DNA of 64,000 bases from Drechmeria coniospora (GCF_001625195.1 NC_054391.1:4165157-4229156), one strand, 5' to 3'; shown: positions 1 to 12,200, counted from the stretch's first letter. Notes: generated from the letters alone by a model not told the origin. Translations and numbers: made by a program.

Positions 1-255
1 TGGGTTACTGCGGCCCCGCCATCGGCCGATCTTGGTCTCGCCGCTACGTCTGCCGTCTTCGCCTTTCGCGACGCTCGCTGTCGAACCGGCAAGGAGCAAG
101 TGCACTCTTGGACGGCCATGGTGCATCTACTGAGACGACGTGCCACGCAGCCGGGCCGCCTTCCGGGCCCTCCATCGTCGAAACGACATGCGGCAGAACG
201 GTGACGGCAAGACGTTTGACGAGTCTGCTTCCCCATTCACACACTACACCTACGC
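1..255. other. Window start, no gene seen
   Basis: This short GC-moderate stretch lies downstream of the stop codon of the flavin disulfide reductase. The open frames crossing it have no recognisable protein character. It may be the 3' untranslated region of that gene, or belong to a gene lying mostly outside the window. Confidence 0.5.
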
Positions 256-1722
256 CTATTTCAAGAAGCCCCAAAGGTTATTCAGGCTCTCGGCCAGGGT
301 GGGATGCGCCCACATGGCGTCCCGCAGAGCCGTCCACTTGACGCCGCCGACCATGGCCATCTGCACGACGCTCATGATCTCGCCGCCCTCGAGGCCGAAG
401 CAGGTGAAGCCGAGGATCTCCTGCGACTCGGCATCGACAATGGCCTTCATCAACCCGCGCGTCTCGTCCGTCTCGAGGGCCCGGGCGACGTACGACATGG
501 GCATCCTGGCCACCTGGATCTTGCGGCCGGGCAGCTTCGCGCGGGCTTCGCGCTCGTGCAGACCGACGTGGCCTAGCTGCGGGTCCGTGTAGACGACGTA
601 GGGGAGCACCCTGTCGACCGTCGTGAGCGGCGCCGGGTGCGAGCCCTTCTCGAGCAGGTTGGCGCGCAGCAGGCGGAAGTCGTCGTACGAGACGTGGGTG
701 AAGGCGGGTGCGCCTTTGACGTCGCCGAGGGCCCAGACGCGCGCGTTGGACGTGCGCAGCTGCGAGTCGACGACGACGTGGCCGCGCGCCGTCGTCTCGA
801 TGCCGGCGGCGGCCAAGTTCAGCGCCTTTGTGTTCGGAACGCGGCCGGCGGCGAAGAGGACGTGCGAGGCGAGCAGCTCTGGCTTGGGGCCCTCGGCACC
901 CGAGGTGGAGACGGTGGCGGCAATGGCCGTGGCGGCGTCCGCATCGCCCGTCGGTCGCAGGGCCGTGACCGTCGTCTTGAGGCGCACGTCGACGCCATCC
1001 TCGCGCAGCACGCGCAGCATCGCCTCGGCGACATCGGCGTCCTCCCGCGGCAGCAGCTGCCCGGCGCGCTGGAGGATGGTGACGGCGGAACCGAGGCGAC
1101 GGAACAGCTGGCCGAATTCGAGGCCGACGTAGCCGCCGCCGACGACGACGAGGTGCGAGGGAACGACGGCGAGCTCCTGGATCGACGTCGAGTCGAGAAT
1201 GGTGGCGGGCGCGAACGAGGCGGCGTCGAAGCCGGCGACGTCGGGGGTCGCGGGGCTCTCGCCGGCGCAGATGAAGATGCGATCGGCCGTGAGCGTCGTC
1301 TCGGGCGCCCCGCCGTCGGCGCCCCGCACCGTCAGCGTCCTCTCGTCGCGGAAGCAGGCCGACCCCTTGATCCACTCGACGCCGGCCTCGCGCAGCCTAC
1401 GCTCGCTGCCGGCGCGGAAGCTGTCGACAATGTCCCGCTTCCGCTGCCTAACCTTTTCCATGACGACGTGGACGTCGTTGACGTGGGCGCTGCCGCCGAC
1501 GTGGACGCCGTAGTCGGGCCCGCGACGGGCGAGGTGGGCGACGCGGCCGGAGGCGATCATCGTCTTGGTCGGCGTGCAGCCCTCGTTGACGCAGCAGCCG
1601 CCGAGGTGGGACCTCTCGACGAGGGCCGTCTTGTGTTTGGCCTGGGCAAAGGCGACGCTGAGGGGCGTGCCTCCCTGGCCGGAGCCGATGACGACCACGT
1701 CGTAGTGGCGGGCATCGGACAT
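256..1722 (-). CDS. Class I pyridine nucleotide-disulfide oxidoreductase (mercuric/dihydrolipoamide reductase-like)
   Basis: This intronless 488-residue protein is read from the ATG at 1722. An in-frame ATG at 1794 would add 24 residues that do not look like the family. Near the N-terminus is an FAD-binding GSGQGG loop (VVVIGSGQGG). It is followed by the redox-active disulfide motif GGCCVNEGCTPTK, with the two cysteines four residues apart, as in mercuric reductase, lipoamide dehydrogenase and soluble transhydrogenase. A second dinucleotide fold (VVVGGGYVGLEFG) binds NAD(P)H. ALGDVKGAPAFTH is the second FAD motif, and the C-terminal AHPTLAESLN carries the catalytic His of the dimerisation domain. 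There is no vicinal Cys-Cys at the C-terminus, so Hg(II) reduction is doubtful. No mitochondrial presequence is seen, so it is probably cytosolic. The family call is firm, the substrate unknown. Confidence 0.9.
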   Translation of the reverse strand: MSDARHYDVVVIGSGQGGTPLSVAFAQAKHKTALVERSHLGGCCVNEGCTPTKTMIASGRVAHLARRGPDYGVHVGGSAHVNDVHVVMEKVRQRKRDIVDSFRAGSERRLREAGVEWIKGSACFRDERTLTVRGADGGAPETTLTADRIFICAGESPATPDVAGFDAASFAPATILDSTSIQELAVVPSHLVVVGGGYVGLEFGQLFRRLGSAVTILQRAGQLLPREDADVAEAMLRVLREDGVDVRLKTTVTALRPTGDADAATAIAATVSTSGAEGPKPELLASHVLFAAGRVPNTKALNLAAAGIETTARGHVVVDSQLRTSNARVWALGDVKGAPAFTHVSYDDFRLLRANLLEKGSHPAPLTTVDRVLPYVVYTDPQLGHVGLHEREARAKLPGRKIQVARMPMSYVARALETDETRGLMKAIVDAESQEILGFTCFGLEGGEIMSVVQMAMVGGVKWTALRDAMWAHPTLAESLNNLWGFLK

Positions 1723-4409
1723 GGTGCCGATGCGTGCGGTGCACTGTGCGAGAATTCGTCCGAGCTTGCGTCCTCGACAAGACGTCGAGAGCATTCGATC
1801 TTCCGGCGGATGAGACAGAAATGAGGACGAGGCCAGGAGGCTGCCGGCTTGATGTGGGAGGGGAGGGGAAGGGAGGAGAGGGGTTTACACCTTTGATCCT
1901 GCCGTCTTGTGCCAATAGAGAGGTACTCCTTCCGCGAACGGAATACCTCGCTCGCTCTTGCCACATTGGTACGCGAGGAAGCGTACACTCGGTCGGCAGG
2001 AAGTAAATATTTGGGCAAGCAGGGCAGGAAGTCGGTAGCTAGTACTTGCATGTACGTCCACTTTGGCATGCACCTGTCAGTTCCTCTGACGTCATGATCA
2101 CCGCCACAACAAACGCAGTGCCGAGATGGCCACAACAGATTGGGAAGTCGGTGTGTGGATTGTCTGCATCTGATTGCCCGCCGTTCCTTCATTTCGTTCA
2201 CCGGCTCAACATCGACAAGGGGAAAGTCTGCTACGAGATGGGATCGGATGAAGCGACGGCACGACACGACATGCCGTGCCGGGGAGATGCTTCAGCAGAC
2301 GGCCCAGGCTCCGTTCTGCGCGTCGCTTCAACGGCTGTGCGGCGCGGCGCGGGGTGCAAAGCATCAGCCACCGGCCGGCCCGATTGGGAACTGGCACGGC
2401 GACATGGGCGGTTATCAGCCACCGAGCTCCCGCAATCGTCCCGGCTCACATTCCGGCTCACCGTCGGCGGCTGCCAGGACAAATTAGCACGTACCTACTT
2501 GGTGCACCTACTGTACTCTGTGCTGCACTTGTACATGCCTCTATTACAAGCGCAGCAGTACTGGACGAGGCGGAGTCCTGGACGAGGAGGTGAACGGAAC
2601 AGGTGATGCTGTACGGAGTAATTACGGAGCACTCCGTACTGTCCTTGAGAAAGTACCAGACCAAAGTAGTTGTGCAGTATTAATAACTCGTAAGCGCACA
2701 TGCAATACGGGGTACTCGGTGGGGGTTCATGTGCCGTATTCCAAACTTGGAATCTGCCCATTTACCCGCACAGCACGGAATAATTCTCCGTACGGCTACA
2801 GCTATTTATTGCCGCCTGCGCATTCACTCGTACTAAACCCGTATCGCCTGCTTCAGCAGAGAAATGCTGTAGAGAAACAAGACGCAGGACGAGGAACAAT
2901 GGATACTTGTAGACGTACGAAGTACGATTGTTGATCGAGCGATTTCTGCGGAGTAAGTACTCCGAAGTTGTAGCAATACTTAATACTCACAAGCCAAAGT
3001 GACGGAGCTGGCCATTAAGTAATACTCGGTACTTGCACCTAGGTGCTCAGCAAGTACAGTACATAAGTACTGTAGGTAATACTTGAGCACTTTTACAGAG
3101 CAGCAGTACTTAAGTAGGCACGTACTTTGGTTGCGGAGAATTTCATACCAGGCACCTAGAACCAGGAGCACTAGCATCGCCGGTAATAAATGCACTAATA
3201 ATACCACCTCTTCGTCGTGGCCATACTGTATAGTATTGTGCATCGACGCCCGGAACAGGCACACGTACCCACTGAAGAATACATTTCGCCCCGTCGTGTA
3301 AATCGCTTTGACAGGGACTTGAAAGTGTACTGTACTGTACGGGCAAAAGTACAACTATGTGTACTGTACTCCGTACACCGACATGCACTTGCCTGTGTAA
3401 GTAGTAATACTTACCGTACTCTCGTTCGTACTCGGTACAAGTCCAAGTATTTACCTAGTCCGTTGTTAAGTACTAGGTAGGTGTAATACTTTTACTTATA
3501 CCTGCAGGTGTGCAGTCACTAGACAAAAGTGACGACACTATTTTGGTAGCTACTATTACTGCAAAGTGAATTTACAATTTTGTCACCCCCCGATACAATC
3601 AATGCAATCAAGGACGGAACGCGGAGTATTACATGCTACAGTAAGTACATAGTAAGTAGTACTTACATGTACTCCGTACGGTACTGAAGAAAAATACAAG
3701 CAAGTAATTTTATACGTTGTACTCCGTACCTGTAGGTGCATGCTTACGACAACGTGTGCCTACATGTACTGTACATGCTCATGGACAGTACATAATTACT
3801 TAGGACAGTACATAATTACTTAGTACAAGTACTTGTAAGTAAGTATTAATAGTTGCAAGTACTTCGTGTTCGTGCTCCGTGTTTGTGCTCCGCATTCATA
3901 TACCTAATTACATACTTACCGTACAGTACAAGTACGGAGAACACCCAAGTACTCCGTACTCCGTACATGTAAGTATTAATACTGTTACCGTACAGTAAGA
4001 TACAATACTTGCACGTACTGTACTCCAGTACGGCAAGTACAGTAATTGCATGTACATGTCCTTACTCCTAACAGTACTTGCACTGTACTCGTGCTCCGTA
4101 CTCGGCTCCATGCTCGGCTCCATACGTACCCGCACAAGTGCTCAGCACCCAAGTATTTTGACTGTCCTCGACCCATATGAATTGAATATCCATGCCCATA
4201 TCTACGGAATAAGTACGTGATATAATTAGCTCCATGGCATCTTGAATTCGCTACTCCGTACTTAATAAGTAATACTGTACGTCTTGTATCCATGCAAGCC
4301 CAATTTCATCTCGTCCCATCCTTCTTCCATTTCTACCCAGGACACTGCACAGCTACATGCACAGGTACATGTGCATGCACTGAATCAAACGTACCTTGTG
4401 ACGTTCCCA
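1723..4409. other. Gene-free spacer rich in TACGGAGTA/GTAC words
   Basis: No coding frame with recognisable content is present over about 2.7 kb. From about 2600 onward the sequence is crowded with GTACTCCGTAC, AAGTACTT and TAAGTAAT-like words, for example around 2630, 3366, 3669, 3950-3966 and 4251. The part nearest 4410 should contain the promoter of the enterotoxin-like gene, but I see no clear TATA box placement. Confidence 0.7.
3783..3822. repeat. 20-bp perfect tandem duplication
   Basis: The 20-bp unit beginning GGACAGTACATAATT occurs twice back to back (3783-3802 and 3803-3822). It lies inside the GTAC-rich spacer and looks like a simple replication-slippage duplication. Confidence 0.9.
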
Positions 4410-4427
4410 ATGTCCATCTCAGGCGCC

Positions 4428-5459
4428 ATGCACGGCCGTCTGGCCAATTTCTTCATCTTCTTCACTGCCCTTTGCATCCTCTGGCCCAACTCTGTCACGG
4501 CTCGCCGGCACAAGCTCAAGCCCGAACCCTCGAGTGACGACGCCAAGGTGGACGTCGTCTGGCGCGGGGACACCCGAACGCCGGACCAGGTGAAGCAAGC
4601 CGGCGGTCTCTTCCCGCACAACTATAGGCCCTCCGCGCCCATTGACCGCATGCTTCCCAGCCCACGTTGGAATTTCAGTCTCGACAGTCACCTGAGCGGC
4701 GGAGCCGATTCGCCTTTCGTGAGCACCACGTCGGAATTCTTCGTCGCCGGCCAGTTTGCCATGGGCTGGCAGGGCGGCGGCGAGGCCTACATCTACCAGA
4801 TCAAGACGACGCCCAACATGTATCCGGCCAATAGCTTCGGCAGCAAGATATTCCCCGAACAGTCCGAATACGTCGCCTTGGGTGGTGTTGGCTGGAAACA
4901 AATCCAGGGCTGGTACGTCATCGATCGGGTCGCCGAACGAGAGGACGGTCGGTTCGCGTTTCAGGATCGGAATACCAAACCGGACCCGGGGCGGGATCGA
5001 TTCTACGCCAACGATGATTATCGGCAGGATATTTTCGGGAAACAGAGCCACGTTCGTCCCAAAGATCTCACCCCCGTCGCTCTATGCGAGCTCGAGCAGC
5101 TTTTGGGCAGCCGAAAGGGAGGGAGAGCCGACTGCGTCGGCAAGGGTGACGGCAATGGCGACGGCGACCGGTCAAAGCCGTCGGAAACGGTCACCGGAAA
5201 GCCGCAGAAAACGGCGGATCCGGAGAAAGGGAAAGAAGGCAGGGAAAATGAGAGTCCAAATCCGACAAGGTTGAGGGAAAAGCCCGAGTCCAAGACTGCC
5301 GGTGCATCCAATTGGATTGCCAACAAGTTTGGCAGTCGTCCCAAGTCAGAGGTAATGATCAGCCCCGAGAACTATCTTTGTCGTACTCACGAGCATGATG
5401 GGCTAATTTCGCCGGCAATAACGCCCCCTCTAGGCTTCTCGGAAATCAAAGACTCATGA
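4428..5459 (+). CDS. Secreted heat-labile enterotoxin A-chain-like ADP-ribosyltransferase
   Basis: The reading frame encodes 343 residues from the ATG at 4428; another ATG at 4410 is also possible. Residues 1-25 form a signal peptide (charged start, hydrophobic FFIFFTALCILWP, then TARR). Residues 44-165 carry the layout of the enterotoxin A family: WRGDTR (Arg46, NAD binding), an FVSTTSE strand (Ser99-Ser102), and an EQSE turn followed by LGGVGW, with Glu144 and Glu147 as candidate catalytic glutamates. They are separated by two residues. The tail (about 230-330) is charged, low-complexity and probably disordered. Members of this family are secreted and modify host proteins with ADP-ribose; in fungi they are mostly known from insect- and nematode-associated Hypocreales. 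A possible intron at 5352-5433 (GTAATG donor, GGCTAATT branch, CTCTAG acceptor) would give an alternative C-terminus ending at 5472. Activity is inferred, not shown. Confidence 0.85.
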   Translation: MHGRLANFFIFFTALCILWPNSVTARRHKLKPEPSSDDAKVDVVWRGDTRTPDQVKQAGGLFPHNYRPSAPIDRMLPSPRWNFSLDSHLSGGADSPFVSTTSEFFVAGQFAMGWQGGGEAYIYQIKTTPNMYPANSFGSKIFPEQSEYVALGGVGWKQIQGWYVIDRVAEREDGRFAFQDRNTKPDPGRDRFYANDDYRQDIFGKQSHVRPKDLTPVALCELEQLLGSRKGGRADCVGKGDGNGDGDRSKPSETVTGKPQKTADPEKGKEGRENESPNPTRLREKPESKTAGASNWIANKFGSRPKSEVMISPENYLCRTHEHDGLISPAITPPLGFSEIKDS

Positions 5460-5472
5460 CCATGCCGCTTAG

Positions 5473-6996
5473 GCAACGGCAGAAACCAGAGGGGATATGC
5501 ATCATCGCCTCCCACAATCTCCTCCCGACGGTTTTTGGTGAGCTGAAAAACTTTCAACGAGCAACATCAGAACAGAACCAAGGACTGTTGTGCGTGTCCT
5601 CTCACCACCAAACGGGGAGATGGTTTCGTGGAGAATGACATTCACGTTCCATGCTGCTGCAGTCGGTGCCTGCAAATTCCTATCAAACCGGCATCGTCCC
5701 CAACTACGGCGCTGGTAGGACCTTGTGCTCTACGCTTTTGTAGCAGTTACAACTACTTTCACGCTGCCGTGCAACTGGCCCCAAGGGCGGCGGGATATTT
5801 CCATTCCGTCTGAAGCGGTAGATTCGAATTTACCTGCGTGAGCCAGTGCTGGTAGCCAACTCCATACTGTGACGCTGATGCTCCGTGCATTGAAATACAT
5901 ACGCCTACAGTGCAGCACACATGACCAACAAACGAAAAGGAAAGGTATAGAAAGGATACTCTATACGGCCAGATTGCACGTACACGAGCCAGTACGAATA
6001 TGAACAAAATTTATGAATCATGAAGAACACGCCAGTTTCCGCATGTCCACAAACAAGCGCCAATATCGTATTTACCCCGAGCCCCTTGCCGATGGTGGGA
6101 TCGCCGTGCACATCACGCACCGCACGAGAAGTCCTACCTGTCTACCCTTTGCGCCAAGTTGCAGATAGGGCGTCGATTTTCACGGGGAAGACTAGAAATC
6201 CGCTACATTCTGCCGCGCATTCTATGCAAGCACGTACGCACGCATGAAGATATGCAGCGAGAGCAGATGCTGCTCATCCGGCAGCGCAGTCGCTGAATAT
6301 TTGGCAGCATTTCGCTGATCGCACAGCAAAGGGGGGCCAAGCTGGGGCTCGTGCCGCTCCAGACGCGCTTCGAGGCGGAGAGTCTGCCGCCCCAAATACT
6401 TCGACAGCATGGTAGCAAGTCCAGCGATGCCGTCGTTCAGCTTGGTCGTCCACGCATGGGTGACCTCAATGTCGACCTGTACCCGCTTCTGTTGTCGTGC
6501 GTTGCCTGATTCTGGTGATAGTAGCAACGATGGCCAGTCTTGGGAGCCTTGAGGGTGCTTCCTCCATGGCGTGACAAAGGTTCTGACGAAATTCACACGT
6601 TTCGCGCTGGAACGCCGGCTGTTCGCGCTCGGTAGAGATTGCGCCATCAACTAAGCCGCCGAATAAAAGGCCAGTCAGAAGAAATGTTGCAGGAGAGCGT
6701 GTTCGCCATCTATCCGCCCTCCCCATGCGCGTATCGCACATGGCCATGACAGTTTGGAACATTCTTGCCGTGCCTGAAGCAATACCGTTACGGAATTGCG
6801 ATATCGTTTCAAAACGTCTCGCTGCACGGCGTATGGGAAAGCAATGAATTCTTGTCCGAGTTTGACATTGGCCTGGTGCGCTGACAAGAGGTCGATTCGA
6901 AACGGAGTTTCGGAACCGCGAGCCCTTTGCGAACAACTGTCTTTATGATGGGTGCTGTTGCCGCCCTGGCCGAGGCCGGAATGGAGAATGGTGTCG
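5473..6996. other. Spacer with short non-homologous open frames on the minus strand
   Basis: No gene could be built here. On the minus strand, four overlapping frames (about 6222-6650, 6466-6936, 6675-6887 and 6809-7000) are open for 60-156 codons. They could be pieces of a multi-exon or decayed gene. I could not join them with good splice sites, nor recognise a family. The ATG of the 6809-7000 frame overlaps the TGA stop of the transcription factor gene. Confidence 0.4.
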
Positions 6997-9241
6997 TCAT
7001 GACGTGGCGAATTGCCCCCAGTCGCCCCAGTTCAGCGGTAGACCGATGTCGAGGTTCGCCTCCAGGGCATCCTCGACCGCACTCAAGTTGAAGTTGGGAT
7101 CTATGCAGCCAAAGACGTCCTGGCCCGATATGGCATCGATCAGCGAGAAATCGACAACGTTGTCCAGCCCGAGGGCGGAATTCATCTCTGTCGGGTTGAC
7201 AACGGCACCGACTGGCTGACGAGGCGACGCCTGACCCGTCGGCTCCGCTTTCGACTCCTCGTCGGCCAGGATCGGACTCGTCTCCCTCGTGCTCGCCTCC
7301 CTGTTCAGAAGCGTCGCGGCTCTCTCCATCTCCTTCAGGACCCGCTCACCGAGGCCGGCGACAACCTTGGCGCTCCAGAAGTGATTGCCAAACTTCCTCA
7401 GCAGTTCGCAGTTGCGCTTGAAGGCATTCATGGACCTCGCGCGGAACATTGGCAGCCGGCTGTGCCTCATCTTGCGATACTCGACACTCAGCGCCAGGGA
7501 GACGGCGTAGGGAATGAGCGGCAGGGGGCTCAGGTGATCTCTCGGAATCGCACAAGCGATCCGTTCCGCCGCGAGGGACCGTCGCGCGTTCGCCGACGGA
7601 GGGGGCAGCGTCGAGGCCGCCGGGGAGGTTCCCGGCCGAGGCAGGCGGCAGGAGAGAATGATGACGGCGTGGTAGAACGTTTCGAGCGTCGCTTGTGCCG
7701 GTTAGCACCCACGGTCACGGCGAGGTGCGGTCGAGCGACACGTACCGATGAGCGGGGACGCGACCTTGAGGGCGTCGGCGTTGACAATCATCTGCTCGAG
7801 GACCGGAAGGTCCATGTAAGCCACCTTTTCTTGGCCCGACACCTCGGCGCTCGGGCCCGGCCGGTAGAGCTCGATGACCTGGTCGAGCCAGCGGACGATG
7901 GAGAGGAAGAGGCGGAAGCAGGGGGGCAGCTTCCGGATGCAGTCGTCCAGGTTCGTGCCGATGTCGCGCTCGTGAATGAGACAAGGACGGCCGTAGACGG
8001 CGGCGTTGATGATGTCGAGGGCCCAGACGGCGCAGAAGAGGTTGTTGAGGTCGTCGCAGTTCGGGGCGTCGTACCGCAGCAGGTGGAGACCGAGGGTCTG
8101 GATGTGATGAATGGCACGACCGCCCAGCTGGGCAGGGAGGTCGGCCTCCTCGGGGCAGGTGGGCTGGGTGTAAAGGGACAGCATGGCGAGGGCGCGGATG
8201 TGCAGCACCCTGTCGGTGATGATGCTGGTTTCGAGGATCGCGCGGACGGCCGAGGAGAGGGACTGGGAAAAGTCCTGGGAGGAGAGAAGGGCGCGTCCCC
8301 GGTTCTGAAGGTACAGGCTCGAGGCCATGTCGGGATCGGTGCCGGCGGCGAGGCAGACGAGCTGGCGCAGGACGACGTTGGATGGATTGTCGAGAGCGCC
8401 ATCGAGGGCGGAGACGGGCACGACGGGAAATATGGGGTGTATCTTCTGGAGAAAGGTGGACTTGAGCTTGGCGAACTCGGCTTCGGGAGGCAGACACGAC
8501 AGGCAATGCTCCCTGACAAAGGGGAGAAGAAAGCGGTCCATGATTGCAGGGGGACGCGAGGTGATGAACTGAGACTGCTGCCCCGAGCTGGCCACGGCGG
8601 CGGAGGAGAGCCAGATGCCGACGTCTCCCTTCTGCGACTGCCGCGAGGCGGTGGCCTCGAGAAACATTCCCTCCGGGTTCAGGTCGCCGACGAACCGGGA
8701 CGTGAGCGAGTTTGAGTCTTCATTCCGACCGTCAGGGGAGTGTGAGCTTGCGGGGCGAGCCTGGGGCGTGGCAGCCGCAGGCTGAGAGAAAGTCGCCGGC
8801 CTTGTGATCTCAGCAGGCTTCCGGCCACCGGGGACGGAAGGTCAGGCAGGTGCTTACGACGAGCGAGACGGGGATGAATCGCGGGCGGGCAGGTCCTCGA
8901 TTGCCGACATATCGGCCGAGACGGCAGAGTCACTCGCTTCTGCGTGCACGCAACGCCTCTGAAGGAGAGAGGACGAGGCAGTCGGTCAGCCAGCCGGTCA
9001 TTCGCCCGACAAAGGGACCTGGACAGTACGCTCCAAGGCAGGACGGTTGACTGCTCACCTTCTTCCGGCGACAGGCCGAGCAAGCTTGCTGGACCTGCTT
9101 GCGCTTCACGGGAAGGCCTCCACGCGAGGGATCGGAGGCGACAAACTTGACCTTTCTGGCCACGGTCGACATGGACATGGAGACGGACAAGGCGACGCCA
9201 TCGTCAGAAGCACCGATCTCGGAGCCCGGAGGCGGATGCAT
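6997..9241 (-). CDS. Fungal transcription factor with partial Zn2Cys6 cluster and middle homology domain
   Basis: Four exons are proposed: 9241-9059, 8958-8858, 8800-7746 and 7691-6997 (677 residues). Introns are 99, 57 and 54 bp and all frames join. Exon 1 ends in a basic stretch, then QQACSACRRKK (Cys54, Cys57); exon 2 adds RRC (Cys64). This matches the first half of a Zn2Cys6 cluster (C-x2-C-x6-C). The second cysteine triad is not visible in the model. The large third exon has the typical fungal-specific transcription factor region (HPIFPVVPVSALDGAL, then helices with ALAMLSLYTQPTCPEEADLP and YGRPCLIHERDI), as in regulators of catabolic or secondary metabolism genes. The C-terminus is acidic and ends GDWGQFATS, plausibly an activation domain. 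The protein is probably nuclear. The target pathway is unknown, and the start at 9241 is the first in-frame ATG. Confidence 0.82.
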
Positions 9242-12200
9242 GCGCAGAGGACCGTCGATGCGTCAGCAGCTTTGCCGGGCTTGCGGCCGCGAGGTACGCG
9301 GCGTCGAAGGGTTGGGAGAGGAATGAATGTGAGGGAGGAGTAAATGTGAGGGAGGAGAAGATGTGAGGGAGGAAGGAATCGTCGACAGAGGTTGAGAGTT
9401 CGGTGAGAGTCGGTGAGAGACGGCGAGCGCTGGTGACCAGAAATGAACAGTTTATAATGCCATATGTTGCCGTTGCCGGCATAGCGTAGCTCCATATTTC
9501 ATATTTCGCCAGTGTGAGGTCCGACAACGACGGTATAGGTTTGGTGCGTTATAGGGGTTGCAGGGGCGGTTATAGCAGTCAGGTTAGCTGGAAGCTTAGC
9601 GGAAGCTAGGAGCCTCGGCGTGATTCGTCACTCGTCTGCGGGATGGACCTTGACATGCTCGCTGCTGCTCGGCCAGGCCCCTACCATGGATGCATGCACG
9701 TACGCATACAATTTCTCGGGTTCATCTTGTGCAATGCATTGGTATTTGAGGCACGAGAGTTCATGTGCTGCGTAGACTTGCTCGGCGGTATAGTTGTACA
9801 AGTAGTCATGCCAAGTACGGGGCACCTATGCTGTACTGACATACTGTACGGAGCAAGTACACAGTAGGCGTTGTGACGGCTGCCCCCCAACACGTGGTGC
9901 ACTAATAGTGCCTGTACGACCATGGCCCCTTGATTTCGGGGCCAATTGTCGGCCCAACGGAGCGGGGGAGACGCTATAATTACCCGCTGGTACGGTTTGG
10001 GCACTCTGGCGTATTGTTTCCACATACTACTAGGTACTAGACCTACCTATATAATAGTGCATACAGTACAACTACAGAGTAGGGTCGAGGCCATGTCCTG
10101 TCCTTGCAGTACGGGTACGAACCGGTGTCCAAGCCGGCTGTTGCACAACCCACCGTGCTGGGTTGCGCCTCATAGGTGTACAGCCATCAGCCAAATATCC
10201 AAGGATGCATTCGCACATGGCGGTGCACAGCAGGAAATGCACACAAAGTGCCGTTGCAATGAACTACCGGTCAGAAGGGCGCAAGTTTAGGTCTTTTTTT
10301 TTTTTTCCAGTTCGGTTTTTAAAGTTCAATCTCAGGGGGCCCGCGGGGCGCACCCACCTTGCGCCTTCACCAGGCACGCGATGACCTAATGCTACCAATG
10401 TTTTCGATGGCAAAGAGACAGATTTCACGGAATTGACTAATCGGCAGCGTCATGGAACGCTATACTCTATTTTTCTCGCATGGGTAGTAGCAAGAATTTC
10501 ATGTCTTGCTTGGCTGCTCTGGATGGGTGCGGCGCATCACAATGACGGATGGGATCCGATAAGCGGGCAAAACGAAGCCGGCCGAAGAAAGGCTGCGACT
10601 GAGATGGGAATCAGCAGGTTCAAGCAGCGCACAATTGAAAAAAATCATGCGCATCAAGATGCGCAGTTACCATGCAGGGCACTACGGATGATCCGAGTTA
10701 GAGGACAAGCGACTGCCCTTGGCAAAGGTATAATATCGGCGTATCGCCATGGCTCGTAGGAACCGCGACTCGAGGGGCCGCTCGACGGTGGTGGGATGAA
10801 TTTACGACGGTTCGCGCACCGTACGAGATGCAGTCGTATACCATTGAAGACACTTGCATGTTCACGCACATAACATGTACGTCGATATCTGATTTTTCCG
10901 ATTGATTCAGACGTGGGAGGAGACGATCATTGGCCGAGAGCATTGTCGCAGGTTTGGCCGCCATCTGGTGAGAGCGAGTCATGACAGTGGCTAGAACTGA
11001 ACCACACTACTGGTATTATACGTGGGCCAGGACTCACAATTTCGAGGCCTTTGATGCGGAGAAGGGTCCATGCCAATGAACCATAACTAGTGCGCTCTCG
11101 TGTGTGTGGTTGCTTGCCGATAGGCGTGGACAATGGCGGTGCTCCCTACAAGCCGTATGCTGCTATTGCGTCCACTAATTACAGCACTTGGACGGGACAT
11201 GCCAGCACCAGCAGCAGTGTGCAGTACCGTGTACAACAGGAATACCACTAATAATACAAGCACGGAGTACTAAGTACGGAGTAGATACGCCTTGGCACTT
11301 ACTAATAACCTTTATACTATCCCGTAGTACTTCCCAAGTACACACGCTATCATCACAGCACACGTACGAGAACCTCTAGTGCATTCTGCACACCTACAAC
11401 AGATGCGAGTACTGTTACACGCACTTCTAGCGGTACGGCCGTGAGGAACCACTGTTAGTAGGTACTAGGTAAGTGCTGAGGTACTACCACTTCACATACC
11501 AACGGTGGATGGACTTGTAATTCCGTCAACAGGTATTGTACGGCATGCCAAGCGATGGAGGACGCCGAGGAGCAGTGGCGACAACTCCAGCAATGTGGCA
11601 GAAAATACAGAATACCGTCTCGGCAACAAAGCGAGCTATTCATGGTGCCTGGGCGTGCTTGATCCTGTCTCAAGTGCGGATAAAGGTCGTTCATCGTCCT
11701 GGCAGCCAGCGTTGGTCGAAAAATTCAGCAGTCCCTGCCTCACCCCCTTCGAGAGAGTACTTGCACTCTACGCCAGCTTGTAACCACGCCGACTTGCAAC
11801 TACGGCAGCCTGCAAGAGAGGGTATTAATGCTTGTGCAAAATTGACCGTTGCCTATGACCTGTTCGCGAATCGCCATGTGGGGATGAGCGCATGGCATCG
11901 TTCATTTCCCGCCGTGAACGGGCGCGCCAGGGGTGCCCTTCATGATGACCGAAGCGGGGCCCGGGCAACTGGCGGCGGCCCGCCGTCGTCGCTTGCCAGA
12001 GTCAGCACGCAAATAGCCCTCCATCCTTGCTCGCGCAGCATGAAGCGATGGTGGGACCGACGAAGAGCATGATGACGTTTGACGAACATGTGCCGACGCT
12101 GGTAGAGCCAGCATGGGCCGCTCGGTCGATTGACTCGTGGCGCCTCGGGTTACCTATTCTTTTCCATATTTGCATTGACGCGTCGAGCGATTTCAGCGTA

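Noticed and set aside
637..1824. 395-codon plus-strand open frame opposite the flavin disulfide reductase
   Set aside because: It is an antisense shadow; the minus strand has the CxxxxC redox motif and FAD/NAD folds.
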